Origin: Nematostella vectensis
Lineage: Eukaryota; Cnidaria; Anthozoa; Actiniaria; Edwardsiidae
Assembly: GCF_932526225.1 (NCBI RefSeq)
Contig: NC_064039.1
Coordinates: 11,178,139-11,242,138, forward strand
Direction of reading: 5' to 3'
DNA length: 64,000 nucleotides
Shown in pieces: positions 11,446 through 24,350 of this stretch. Under the pieces are notes generated by a model. The model was not told the origin of the DNA. It saw only the letters and a program-made list of their open reading frames with translations, and did not search any database. Numbering within the stretch: the first letter of the stretch is position 1; each line of letters opens with the position of its first letter. A program made the position numbers and the translations under genes.

Positions 11446-13711
11446 CAGGCAACTCAGTGGGGCGGATCCAGATTACCCCCTCCCCAAGTTTGTTTAGTAG
11501 CTAGGAAGATCAGATTTGCCGCACAGGTACATTCCTTGGCTGTTTTCAGTTTTAAGCTTTAAACCCAAATTCCACGAAAAAATGTTATTCACGTGTATTT
11601 CAGTATTTATATTGTTGCTTGCTCTTAGAGACATCCAGAAATCTGGATAAGCCTGTGGCTAGACAGAAACGTGTCTGAAGGACATAAGTCAGAGAAGAGC
11701 ATAAATATTATGGTATGTTTTGGTACCCCCTGCACTATTAGTTTACCCCTCCCTTTCGAGAAATCCAGGATCCGCCTCTTCAGCTATAGCAAATGGTACC
11801 TTGCTGCTGCAGGAAAAAGCACTTACGCACTACAATCAGCACAGTAGGACTGTATTAATGAGGACACCGTTTCCTACCCACAAAGCTGTTCTCTTTAACG
11901 GGGTGCTCTTTAAACGTGTTTCAATTCTAGAAAATGTATAGAGATGTCTCCTGTCATCGGTGAAAACTGCCCATGTTAACAAGGTGTCGAAATGTATAGA
12001 TGTATGCCTTCGGGGCAAAACTCTCTTTGATAAAAAGTCTTGTCAAAACATATGAAGATATCTTTCATTGGAAGAAAAGTGTCCTTCCTAACAAGGTTTC
12101 CTAAATCTGCAGTGCAGGTAGACTTCAGTGTAGATTTTGCTCACCAATAAAGTATAGTTTTACGCAAAAGCGAAGGGGTTTCCTAAACCTCCATGATCCA
12201 TAATATTGCGAGAAATTTGGTCCGTGATTCATGATTGCTACCTATTTCATCCTCCTGTCTATTGGCTAAAATAAAGTACAGTCCTTACCCGCTATAAGAA
12301 CCTAGAATTTAAGAACGTTAGCCTAAAAATACCAATTTAGAACCCCGCTAAATAAGAACCTATTTAGGTTAAAATTTGGAACAGGTCCTTTTTTTAAAAT
12401 AAACATGTATTCTAGGTCCTTTTTTTTTTTTTTTTTTTTTTTTAAAAACATGTATTCTATTGAAAAATCTTTTAGAATTACAACATATTGTTACGAAGGT
12501 CAGGCCGGTATTGACATTATTAATATAAATACCGCATTTCTACCAGCCATTAGTAGATTAACTTATATTTAAGATCCTATATTTAAGAACCTAAGTAGCA
12601 TAAAATTTAAAATAGTAGACCCGTTAGAACCTGTTAGGCTAACCTGGACAAACCGGTTTTTACAAGCGAGAAAGTAGTGTAAGCTATTGAGGTCACATTC
12701 AATCAAATACTGTTAGTTAAGTATCAGCTCTAGCATGGTTTTTGAAGCTTTTGTCGCCGATCCATACTTGCATTTCCAGCAAACTTGAGCCAGTAGAGAG
12801 TTTTTCAGTTACATTTTATGGCCGCCAAAAACGCGACCATAGGCTTACTTATGGCTTATATGCAGGCGTTAGTGTTATTATTGCGGAAACCCCTCTCCGT
12901 TCGTAGCCTGGGTACCAGAGGCTCCAATAAGCGGCGAATCTTTTAGTCGTTTCCATCTCTGCCTCCAGTGTTTCTGTGAATCTTGACTTTAATGCCGGTA
13001 ATGCCCCGTGGACGAGTAAGCTTGCCTTCGCAGTGTCGTACCCAGACGCCGCGCGATGCATGACGGTCAGGATGCGGTTTCGGGGCCGAAACTCGCTTGA
13101 CGTCTGGCAGAACTCAGGAAATATCTTGCAAGTTTTTCAAATATCTTGCAAGCAGCGTCTTTATGACCGTTTTTTTTTTTACTTTTTTTGCGCACAAGTC
13201 CAAGGGCCTACCTACACACACTCGTGGTAAACCATTTAGTTTTATTTTCGGTGGTTCCCTGTTCAATTAGACGATATTTTCGTTTCGTAAAACGCAAGAC
13301 GGCGGACGACACTGGTGAACTCGATACATCATTTCATGAAATGAATTTGGATGGTCTGACTGTTCTGGCACTCATTTGAACTCATACTGCTCTGGTTGGA
13401 TTGTATTTATCACAAATATACACTTTCAGATATATAATTCGAGCACATACTGTCTTTATGTTCCCTAGAAGAAGCTCAATAGCGAGGGAGTCACTATTCG
13501 CACATGACCTTACGCCGAATTCCAAACTCCAGGAAAGTATTTAGGCTATTTCTGCAGTTATCATGTGCACATGGAATTTTACAGGCAAGAAATGCAGTAT
13601 GGATGGGTCCTTCTTCGTCTGTGAAAATTCGTAACATTTTTGCTCGCCGATTTCGTCCGCCATCTTGGATCTGTAATCTGCCAGTCGTTATTTTTTTTTT
13701 TGTCCTCGCTT
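11446..13711. other. 3' flank of gene copy 2, non-coding
   Basis: Counterpart of 4096-6359. It contains an AATAAA at 12146-12151 (candidate poly(A) signal) and a poly-T run at about 12419-12443 that is longer than in copy 1. No gene is seen. Confidence 0.5.
12146..12151 (+). promoter_or_regulatory. Candidate polyadenylation signal, gene copy 2
   Basis: AATAAA about 700 bases downstream of the stop codon at 11443-11445, at the position equivalent to the copy-1 signal. Confidence 0.35.
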
Positions 13712-16700
13712 CAGGATTCCTGTGGATGTCCACGCAACAGCAGATACGACTGGGTACGAGTCTGTTGCCTTCGCTCTCCTCTCTAGTTGTCGAACGCAGT
13801 TTATGCAAATTACAGACAGGATTTTATTGTATCCGAGAGAACCTTCAGCTCGATAAACGCTCTACAAACTTCTCCTTTTTAGCTCTTGTTTCAGAAAACA
13901 AATTGAAATGACCTAGAACACGCTTCGATTTAATGTTGCTGCACACTCGATCAAAATTATTTTGATTAAATACAGTTGATCATAATTATTTTGATTAAAT
14001 ACAGTTTTTGCGGAGTTCACTGTATCCAAAAGTGACATACCGGAGCGAAACTTGTACGGGCATGTAGGTTTTGTCAAGTAATCTGAGACGTCGCCAGCAC
14101 CATAGTGAGGCTGGCCATCCGTTGCACCAAAGGCTCTTTCGCTTCGCTCAAATCGTCGTCGAGCCTCTAGTGATCGGGTGTAGCGTTGCAGAATGGTCCT
14201 CGTTGCAGAAGTGTCTAACCAATCAGATTGTCTCTTGTATCTCCCATACCGTCCATCCAATCAAAGTGCCTTGTGATCGTGTCTTGTACCTCGTGGAGAT
14301 CGTGCCAAGGGGAGATCGTTCATATTGTCGTGTTGGGATTGTTAACTTTGTGAATCACTTTTTCAGCATTTACCTTTATTCAAGGTAAGGATCTCCATTA
14401 ATTATAATAATTTTTGGGTAGATAAAGTTCCGCTGAATATGTTCCTCTTGAAAATCTATAAGCAAAACAGCGAAGACTATTGTAATACTTAAGTATTAGC
14501 TCAACTGATGAAAAAAGCAAACTCCATCCAACTTTAAGTTATTAGCCCAACAAAGTCATGGAATAATGCATGTTTAATTATGTTACTTAAGACGATTTGT
14601 TAAGTTCAATCAGGCCCTGTTTTTAAAATTAGGTAAGGTTTTCACGCCGTTCCAAGGAATCCGAAATCAAGCATCCAGTGACACTTTCAAAGTATTGCTT
14701 TTGTTTCTCTGTTAAAATACATCCCTTTGGTAATATATTATCTGCAAGCATACCAGTCTTATCAAGTGAGACTTTATGTTCTCTTAAGGGATAATGATTT
14801 TTGGTTATCCTTACAGCTTTTCCTGATTAAAGTGGATTCCGATTTGTGTTATTTTGCCCTTGTAATCCACGTGTCGGTAGCCGTTTGTGGTGTCCGGAAC
14901 TCATAGTGAACGAATAATAAGGAAATGCGAGAAAAAATAAAGGAAGCGCCCTATATTAGCATTGTTTAGAATCTAAGTGTTAGTGATTTTTTTTAATTTT
15001 CAAACGCATTAATTCCTAGCTCTAGTGGAGCGGGATTTGAATGATGTTGAGCCATACTTGTGTTTAACGATCTCAAATAATCATTTTTGTATTATCTATA
15101 AGCTTATAAAGCCTTGAAATAGAGTTTTGTATTTGAAATACACTTTTATTACCTAAAATATTTCTTCGCTGACCCTATTTTTGAACAAAAGCCTTATTAT
15201 GTATTGCTTTGTGTGCATAATATTTATGCACACGCTTTATGAGTTATGGATGGTTCATGTGCAAAATTACTTAAACAAAAGCCTTTAAACATAAGGGTCT
15301 GTTGTAATCATCTTTATCCATTACCAACAGTTTTCCCTGCAATGCTAATTTTTTATATGCTTCCTTGGACCTTTACTAGCTTTCTAAAGGTTTACCACCT
15401 AATAAAAACAGGATCTGGTGGATGTTGGAATTTTGGAAATTCCAAATCAAGCATGAAAGCCAAATAGAATAATGTTAAAGAGTTTTTAAGATGCAAAAAA
15501 CGATTTGTAAAAGGTGGTAAACAGTTTCAGAACATGTATATACAGTAACTTGTGTTTGAAGTCGTCATACAACATAAAGTAATTAAAAAAAGATTTGTCA
15601 CTTATTGCAATCATAAACATACAGAAATAATATCACATACGTTTTTCAATATTATGCTGGAAAAAGCTTATATTTAGTCACAGATGTGAGTCTTGTGTCA
15701 CACTCTGGTTCCATTACTGTATATGCATATAGCTGTGTAGGCTAAATGTCACTGTGACTTGGTTTGCACTTTATTTGGAAAGTATGTGTGTGTATAAAGC
15801 CCCATGTGCCAAGCAAAAAGCAAACATTTGAACTTAACCCATATGACTCCTAGACAACTTGGTAGAGGTTTTCAAGCAATGGATAAGATTATAGAAAGGG
15901 TTCTAATGGGTTTTTGGAGAAGTAGGACATCAACATAGTTTTGAAACTTGAAAAAGTGACCCAGTTTTTAATTTTCTCACACAAGCTCAAAATACACTAA
16001 AATGTGACTTCATGTGTATATGGGACTAAATTAATAGGTCCCAGTTAGTCCCTTTTTGTGAGTTCAACTATATGTTGGTCTGCACAACCCACATTGAGGT
16101 ACTATGACGGTATTACACCACAAGCAAAAGTTGTTTGAAAAAAACTAAACATGTTCTGTTTGACAGGCTTGAATGGCAGAATAACCAGGAGACATACAAG
16201 GTAAAAGTCCAGCCAAACATGCAAACATGTTGTTAACCACTGATGTATATGTAAAGGTAATACCGGGGCTTACTTTTGGTCGCCATGTCAAAGATTGTAC
16301 TAAAACATTTGTTGTCACCGGAATTTTGTTATCCTAAATAAAAAGAATCTCTTTTTTCACTCGAATTCATGAAATGTGAGCTTCAAAACATTGAGCAAAG
16401 TACAACAGGGATTGGAAGAAAAACCTACTGTAATTCACACTTTTGTTGTGTCCAGCAAACATTAAACTACTTTGACTGACAATTAAAAAAGTCTCAACAT
16501 ATGTAAATTTTTTGTCATTAACCTCATCACCCAAGTTTCACTAGGATGTTTTTTGCTTTTTGGGTTTCTTCAGTATCTTTCACAACTAATGTATAACCTC
16601 TCCCAGGTCTTAATGGTGGCAGCAACCGATTATGAGCCATAGCAAGATTCAAACAATGACAACATGCAAGTGAGCACCATCGCCTGATCCAAGTGCCAAC

Positions 16701-17930
16701 TGTGCCAGAATGTGAACTTTTATTGGATCTGTATCGTACAGTGAAAAAACGTTGTTTGAGAAGCTAATCATCCACCTTTTAACTGTGGTGGCGAGTATTG
16801 AGATTGCAGATGTAACACATCATTTGATTGTGACCTTGACACAGCTTGATATCGAATCAGTACAAAAAGGGTGCAAGTGCATATAGTACAAATGAAAACC
16901 CCCCAGCTTTCTGGTCTGTCTGAAGTTGATCAGCCAAACTGTGACTTGCTTAAGCTGGCAATAATGAATCAGGTGGTTCCTGATGATACCCCCTGGTGAA
17001 CCAGGTTAATATCCCTACCATTTTCTGTTATTAAAAATGTAGAAAATGGATAGGGAGGGGACCAGTAACCTTGCGTTGTCTCTTTTTATGTTTTATTTTA
17101 AGACTCCACAACCATACGTAGTAAACTGTATGTCCGATCGGGTCTTATGGAGGTAAATGACAGAGGATCGTGTGACAGCAGTACCGGAGATATGCTTTAA
17201 ATATGAATAGAGTCTAGTGGCAAAGTTTAACTAGCGCAGATTTGTGTAGTAAATAAATACAGTTGTACTTTGAGTTGAAATGTCATTTGTTCTGTTCCTT
17301 GTTTAGTTCTTTATAAATTCAGTTTATAACCTTTAGTTGTCTTGTCAGTGTTTTTACTAGAAAACCTGTGGTAGCCTAGTCATAAAATGCATTTTTTTTT
17401 CGTCGTCTCGTGTTTGTGCAAAATACCCAAGAATATTTGCGCTATAGTCGATACCTTCTGCATAAGCTGTGTCATGGCCGCCATCTTGGATTTTGCGAGT
17501 CCAGCTCTCAGATCCATGTATTTGTGCAGTTGAAGGCCAGATTCCAGATTTCATTACTGTATATATTACCATAGTCTCTCTCTACCAAGTAGTTGTGCAA
17601 AATCATCTCAAGCAGGATTGATTTCGCTGTATTTACTCGTGTTTACATTTGCGATCGCCATGAATGAATCCCAAAGAAGTGACTACCTTAGTTTGAGACT
17701 ATTGAAGAAAATCGTCTTCTACAAATCGCTGTGAAGAATCCCAAAGAAATGACTACCTTACATCGGGACACTTGTCCGGCTACCCATAAGACACATTTTG
17801 TTTTCTTACTATAAAATATCTTGATCACTCTCATTGAATGACGTGATTTTTTCACCAAGTAGATTTCAAATTATTTTGGTACTATGGTGCTTATTTTTTG
17901 GTATTTTGGTCCTTTCTTTAACCCATTGAC
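13712..17930. other. Gene-free stretch after the duplication
   Basis: AT-rich, with only short isolated frames and no splice-linked or domain-bearing open frame. A 24-bp motif around TTATTTTGATTAAATACAG is tandemly doubled at about 13956-14005. Part of 14085-14345 belongs to a dispersed repeat listed separately. Nothing else could be recognised. Confidence 0.5.
14085..14345 (-). repeat. Dispersed repeat, diverged copy (inverted relative to 24180-24350)
   Basis: The reverse complement of about 14165-14340 aligns with 24225-24350. The best-kept core reads CTGATTGGTTAGACACTTCT followed by GCAACGAGGAC on the + strand at 24298 and on the - strand here. Two copies about 10 kb apart in opposite orientation suggest an old mobile element. 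No ends or coding capacity can be assigned. Confidence 0.6.
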
Positions 17931-18150
17931 TCCTGGCTTTTTTTGAGCTGAATTTACAAAAAACAGACTGAAAACAGATACCTCCCCCCTATTCTGAGTT
18001 TTATACAGCCTGTCAAAGTCAAACACAGCTGCACCTTGTCAGCAGTATCCAAGCTTTCCAACAGTGCTTTGCAGTCCCCACTTTTAATCCCTCGTCGTTG
18101 TGCTGAAGCCAGCACAAGTTGATGGTTGCTTGTATTTTTCATCAAAAATA
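17931..18150 (+). repeat. Dispersed repeat, copy 1 of 2 (direct orientation)
   Basis: Contains AAAAACAGACTGAAAACAGA, followed by a C-rich stretch and a GTCAAAG...CAGCAGTATCCAAGCTTTCCAACA block. A diverged copy in the same orientation is at 22408-22650. The pair flanks the inverted 18-bp minisatellite arrays. Confidence 0.6.
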
Positions 18151-18569
18151 CAGCTATGAGCATATTAGGAGAGTGTCTCAGGACATCATGAAGTCTTTTG
18201 GGGCATAATTGAGTGCTTCGCTTATGGATATTTGCAAGCAAAGGTGGATTCATGATGATGTTTTCTTGTTTGGCTTTGCCTGGATGAGAAAATAATTTTC
18301 TAATGAATCACCACAGCTCTCCTGAATGCTGTCTTTTCTGGAACCAAATTGATTGCAAAATTGTTTACACTGCTATTCTGGGTCTGTATGACCTGGTATT
18401 GATTTGTTTGGCTTCTGGGTGAAAAAAACCATTTGACTTTGGGGAGAGGAGTGTTGACTGGCCCTCCCCTCGTAAATTTTCCCCTGGATCTCCAAGAATG
18501 CTTTGCAATACGTAAAGACATCTTCGTGGTTGTACAATCCTTCAAGGAGTGGACATAGTGTTTTGCGAC

Positions 18570-19418
18570 ACCAGCCCTCTCTTCTAAGCCAACCCTCTCT
18601 GATAAACTAGCCCTCTCAAATAAGCCAGCTCTTTCTGATAAGCCACACCTTTCTAATAAGTCACCAATCTCGAATAAGCCACCCTTCTCTAATAAGCCAC
18701 CCCTCTCTAATAAGCCACCCTTCTCTAATAAGCCACCCTCTCTAATAAGCCCCCACTCACTAATAAGCCTCCCCTTTCTAATAAGCCACCCCTCTCTAAT
18801 AAAAGTCACCCCTCTCTAATAAGCCACCCTTCTCTAGAGTCACCCCTCTCTAATAAAAGTCACCCCTCTCTAAAAGACACCCCTCTCTAATAAGTTACCC
18901 CTCTCTAATAAGTCACCCCTCTCTAATAAGCCAGCCCCTCTAAAAGCCACCCCTCTCTAAAAGACACCCCTCTCTAATAAGTTACCCCTCTCTAATACGC
19001 CATCCCTCTCTAATAAGCCGGCCCTCTCTAATAAGCCACCCCTCTCTATAATAAGTCACCCCTCTCTAATAAGTCAGCCCTCTCTGATAAGCCACCCCTC
19101 TCTGATGAGCCATCCCTCTCTAATAAGTCACCCCTATCTGATAAGCCACCCCTCTCTAATATGCCACCCCTCTCTAATAAGCCACCCCTCTCTAATGAGC
19201 AACCCTCTCTAATGAGCCACACCTCTCAAATAAGCCACCCCTCTCTAATAAGCCACCCCTCTCTAAAAGCCACTCCTCACTAATAGGTCAACCCTCTTTA
19301 ATAAGCCACCCCTCTCTAAAAGCCACTCCTCACTAATAGGTCAACCCTCTCTAATGAGCCAGCCCTCTCTAATAAGCCACCCCTCTCTTATAAGTCACCC
19401 CTCTCTAATAAGCCACTT
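18570..19418 (+). repeat. 18-bp minisatellite array A1 (CACCCCTCTCTAATAAGC)
   Basis: About 45 imperfect tandem units of CACCCCTCTCTAATAAGC, with variants such as GTCACCCC, AAAGCC and GATAAGCC. Because 18 is a multiple of three, some frames stay open through part of it, which creates a repetitive antisense open frame (18300-18809) that I do not regard as a gene. The same unit recurs in reverse complement at 20898-21470. Confidence 0.93.
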
Positions 19419-20897
19419 TATAAATCACTATATTTCCCAAGTGATATGTTTGGGGTTTATATCCAATTTTACACGTGTAAAATTAGATACAATTGGATTG
19501 ATTTTTTAAGGAATAATCGGAATATTTTTGTGGCTGTAAAGAGAGCAATGTAAAACTTGGGCAGCCAAACGAAATGTCATATAAATGAGAAAAAGACCAT
19601 TACGTTCCCAAGATTTTAAATAAAACGAGTCACAGTCACATTATAAACTGATGTTTTATTTTTTTTTTAAATCAGCAAATCCCAAACTCATAAATATACA
19701 ATTAGATGCAAATGTTCGAAATGAAATAAAGCGGGTCAAGGGGGAAGGGTGTGTTTGTTTTTTGGATGGGCGGACATCAGCAAAAAAAAAAAAAGACTGT
19801 AGCGGATCTATTAAAAATTATACTAAGATTACTAATCCTGGTATTTGACAACAAAATGACCGTGAATTGCACAATTGTTAAATTAGCTAGAAAAAGAGCG
19901 ATACGTCCCGACTAATCGGATGATGCGGCGAAAAAGAAGCGATTTCCAGCGTATAAGTTCTTCCAAAATTTCAAAATGTATTGGTGCAGATTTGTCAATT
20001 CATAGCTTCATCATCCTTTTCATCATCGTTTTCAAACTGTTCAGGCTTCGTGCAATAAAGTCGAAAATAAAAATAGCCGACATAGATGACACGCCGCAGA
20101 TGCTTTTTCTTAGTAAGCATTTTGTAAATTCCCTCGTCTTATCTATAACATAAGATATGACCTTTTAAAGATCCTCCAAGCCTTGTGCTCTGCTTGAAAA
20201 GGTATTTCATAGTGAAATATTGCACTAGTGAAGATCTAAAAACTTGCTGACATTTGTTACATTTGCTGACATTTGTTACATTTGCTGACATTTGTTACAT
20301 TTGCTGATATTTGTTACATGAAAATAGACATAGCCATACTCCACACCGCATTGTCATTTTGGCACGAGTTTGTCTTTTCTGATCACACATCATATTACGC
20401 TGCCGAAATCTTTAAACGTGATTATAGTAAAAGATTCGATGGTATAAAACTGACTATTTTTTTCAATATTCCCAGTTACGTGCTAATGGTTTACAAAAAC
20501 GATATCCCCGTATTTTTAAGGCCACAAGCGTCCAAAATAGCTTAATCCAAAAAATATAGGGTTATAAACATTTCGTTGTATTGCTGTCTTTGTTGAAATA
20601 ACATGCAGTTTCTAGCCGTGAGGCGACTCAATAGTCTCCTAGCGCGTTCTTCCAGGAGCTTCAACATTATTCTTAAACAGTATCTACTGCTTATTCTACC
20701 TAAATAATATTGAATAGTACGGTAACTACAGACATGTGCCACATTATTCTATGCTGAGGCCAGGAGGGAATACACCTTTTCATAGACTAGGTAATTAGTT
20801 GTGGTAATTAGGTGTCAAAACTTATATTGGCCACACGTAGGATAGAATCCTGCTAGGGAGACCCCTATTCATCCCCCCCTTCCTTATGAGACAGGTT
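19419..20897. other. Spacer between the two inverted minisatellite arrays
   Basis: About 1.5 kb with no gene. It includes four tandem copies of a 19-bp unit (TTGCTGACATTTGTTACAT) at about 20246-20321. Several short open frames have no supporting features. Confidence 0.5.
20246..20321 (+). repeat. 19-bp tandem repeat, four copies
   Basis: Four adjacent copies of TTGCTGACATTTGTTACAT, the last with one substitution (GATATT). Confidence 0.85.
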
Positions 20898-21470
20898 TGG
20901 CTTATTAGAGAGGGATGGCTCAACAGAGAGGGGTGGCTTATAAGAAAGGGGTGGCTTATTAGAAAGGGATGGCTTATCAGGGAGGGCTGGCTTATTAGAG
21001 AGGGATGGCTTATTAGAGAGGGGTGGCTTATTAGAGAGGGGTGGCTTATTAGAGATGGGTGATTTATTAGAGAGGGCTGGTTTATTGGAGATGGGTGATT
21101 TATTAGACAGGACTAGCTTATCAAAGGGGTGACTTGTTAGATAGTGATGGCTTATTAGAGGGGTGACTTATTGGAAAGGACTGGCTTGTTTCATAAGGTT
21201 GGCTTAATAGAGAGGGTGGCTTATTAAATAATGCACTCTATGCAGCCTAACAGAAGGTGCACACTGGTATGTAAATAATGTAATACTAGAAATTTTGCCA
21301 AGGGGTGGGTAAATAGAGTCGTGGCTTGCTAGAAAGGGATTGCTTATCAGAGGGGCAGCTTATTAGAGAGCTATGTTTTTTTAAAGATGGCTTATTAAAG
21401 AGGGTTGGCAGAAAGGAAGGGCAGATCATTGAGAGGGGGGGCATATTATAGAGGGGGGATGAAAGGGCAG
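20898..21470 (-). repeat. 18-bp minisatellite array A2, inverted relative to A1
   Basis: About 25-30 units of GGCTTATTAGAGAGGGGT, the exact reverse complement of the A1 unit. The array is more degenerate than A1 and is interrupted at about 21225-21305 by unique sequence. Together with A1 it forms a large inverted repeat around a 1.5-kb spacer. Confidence 0.9.
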
Positions 21471-22407
21471 CATATTACAGTAGGAGAATGTTGATTTGGT
21501 TAGTGAACAGCTGCTTTAGGAATATGTTTCATTGCCATTCAGAGACAATGGAGTCATAAAGGAAACATGTGATTTATTGAAAGGTTATGCAAATAAATAG
21601 TTACATAACTACAGCAGAACATTATAAGCTATGATGTGACAAAGGTTGCTTCAGTAATCAAATTTGGAAATGCATCATGCCTGCTGAATAGATGGACAAA
21701 GGTAGTATAAGTCAAGTGTAACATACAAGTGAAAATCTCCTAGAGCTTGAAATAAAACAATGTAAAACATGTGAATTCTTCATGATCTCGATGTTATTTG
21801 TGAACCAATAATCTGAAACTTAGGCTCACACTGTCTTTATATGTGTCCTTAATTCCAATGGCACAGTTGAATTCAAAACTGGACTATTTGCTTGGTGCCG
21901 CCTAAAGCTAAAGATGAGCTAAAGATGACAAAATCTCTGGTTCAATTTTGTTAACCTTGGCACCTTTGACATTGAATAAAAAAATTTGACACTGCCTGAA
22001 ATAAATAAAAATGGAATTCCTCTGCAGTATTTGTCAAGGGCAATAACCAACTGTGATGTGTGGACAACTGCAGTGCAATGACTTGGTCAGGATGAGATAA
22101 TCAAGGTGGTGAAGCCCCTGTGACAAAGAAAAATCATTGTAACCTTGTATTACATATTACAATTGAGTCAAGAGAACATGTTGAAGATGTTAGAAATTCA
22201 TCTTAAAAACACTATCTGGGCAAATGAGGAATAGCAATGTCAGATGAACGTATAAGAAGTAGCCAAAGACAAAGTTAAAAAAAAACATGTTAAAAAACTT
22301 TTACACTAAATGAAGACCCAGTTTATGAAGCTGAGGCTAATTTATTTACTGTTAACGGTGATTATGTGCCATTGTTACTTAGATTACATAGATATAACAA
22401 ATTATTA

Positions 22408-22650
22408 ATTACCCCATTAATGTACTTTTGCACAAATTTTTGGAAAAAAAAAAAACAGACCAAAAACAGAAACCTTCCCCCTATTTCAAGTCCCACACTA
22501 TCAGTCAAGTTCAGCTACTGCTGATCAAGCAGTATGCCTTGAAGTTTCCAACAATGCACTGAGGTGTCTTTTCAGTCTGGGGATGGTGGCAGTCTGTTGC
22601 TGACAACAGTTTTGCTTGTAATTTGCTTAAAAATTACAACTTTTTTACAT
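22408..22650 (+). repeat. Dispersed repeat, copy 2 of 2 (see 17931-18150)
   Basis: Matches 17931-18150 in the same orientation: an A-run, then CAGACCAAAAACAGAAACC, then a C-rich stretch, then GTCAAGTTCAGCT...CAGTATGCCTTGAAGTTTCCAACA. It is diverged but alignable by eye. Confidence 0.55.
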
Positions 22651-24179
22651 CAGGATTATAAAATTATAATTTATTTACATAAATAAAAAAATCAGTGAAA
22701 TATAAAATACAAGTGCATAATGTCTTCAAAGTAACAAATCCCCCTGTTAACATAGTAGTAGATAGGTTGCTAAGCCAGCAATAAAAACATAAATACGCTC
22801 TATAGCAAGTTCTCTATAGCTAATTTGGCGTTTCAACAATAATCCAGGAAAACAATGAAAACAAAGTTGCAACTTAGGGAATACTAATCACTAAGTAGTA
22901 AGCACTTATTTCTAACTACACTCCCCACTAATTCTCTATTGCCTCATTCTCTATTGACTAATTCTCCCCACTCATTCTCTAATTCTCTATTGCCCCTTGA
23001 AACTTTAATTACTATGAGATTTAGGGGGTTCAAATAGAGGGTGCTGATTGGTCGAGGTGTCAGTGATCATTTTCTAATAGTTATTAGTATAAATATGAAA
23101 TTTAATGGATTGCTTAAGCAAGGATTCGATATGGTGCAAAGGATTGGCAGGCACACAAACAGCATTTGCAGCATTTGGCAGTCATAGATAGCTATGGAAA
23201 AAGTCTAACATGACAACTGTTCAAAATCAAATACCAACTTTTTGGTGGTCAATGGTGATGACACGCCTGATAGAGAAGCATTCTAACGACTGTTGATTTC
23301 TTTTTATCTCATTAAAAATTTCAACCCAGGCTGAGTTTTCAGCACAGTCAGGGGGTCCAACCGGGTATTCCTAAAATGCTTGTAAAATTGCTTTTTCTAT
23401 TATATGAGCAAGATTTCCAGCCTGGGCTGCTCACCCGTGCTAGGATGTTCACCCCAAGCTCCAGTAGTGGATGGAATATCTCCATGTAATCACATAAATA
23501 AAGAACACTTTATAAGGACTTTTTTTATATGAACGTCCAGCATTTCACCAAATTTTAAGAACTGCTAAGAACATGCCGAGGTGCTGTGAATAGTTTTAAC
23601 TGTTCAAAAACGAATTTAGTACAGGCTGAAGCTAGCTACTAATATGAAAAACATTTTCAGTCGCCTGGCCATACTAAAGCTTCAGATTTTCGTAATGTAA
23701 ACAGTCCCTTAGAGGATATGCCAATTCACCGTATTGATTTTTATGAGGCAGAGAAAGATCAAATCAGGTTACTTAGGGGACTGTGTGATAATTGTAAGCT
23801 TATAGCTGCAATCTTACTGTACAACTTAGCCCAACTTAGATAGTGGAACTGATTGATTATCAATTGAATGTTTTACTCGCATTGCGTTCACTTGTTTATC
23901 AGTAGTAGCCTTCAAATACATTTCCTATGAACTACTTGACCTGCTTAATTGTGGATATCTCCCCTAGCGAAGGACGGTACGAAAGTAAAGACTTTTCGAG
24001 GAGCGAGGGAGCGTGACTCACCTCTTAATGGCTTGTCTCCGTCTTAGGACGGACTCAGTAAGGGAACATAACATGGCTTTTGCTAAATCGTTTTCTCTTG
24101 GGTGTTTCTCTGCTATTTGAGTGTTTCTCTGCTTTATCAATTCCTCAGAAATCAGTTATATTATCAACAAACGACCATT

Positions 24180-24350
24180 CTGCCATAGCAAACTCGATCC
24201 CAGGGAAGAAGAGGGAAGACTGTTCTGCCACTCGATCCCAGTGTCACACGTGTGGTATTCTAACAAGGTCTATGATTGGACACATGTAGTCCTATCTGAT
24301 TGGTTAGACACTTCTGCAACGAGGACAGTTCTGCAACGGTACAATCGGGC
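24180..24350 (+). repeat. Dispersed repeat, diverged copy (inverted relative to 14085-14345)
   Basis: Shares the block TCTGATTGGTTAGACACTTC plus about 50 further bases with the reverse complement of 14165-14240. Weaker similarity extends leftwards. Confidence 0.6.

Larger units (their letters stand above)
7298..13711 (+). repeat. Segmental tandem duplication, copy 2
   Basis: Near-identical to 4-6359, including all four exons, the introns and about 2 kb of 3' flank. Differences are scattered substitutions, homopolymer and (AT)n length changes (for example 8311-8352), and a 31-bp segment at about 11015-11045 that is missing from copy 1. Homology stops at about 13711. Confidence 0.93.

Noticed and set aside
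18300..18809. 169-codon minus-strand frame with GGLLE(R/K) repeats
   Set aside because: The repetitive half is just the 18-bp array read in frame; the rest shows no recognisable features.
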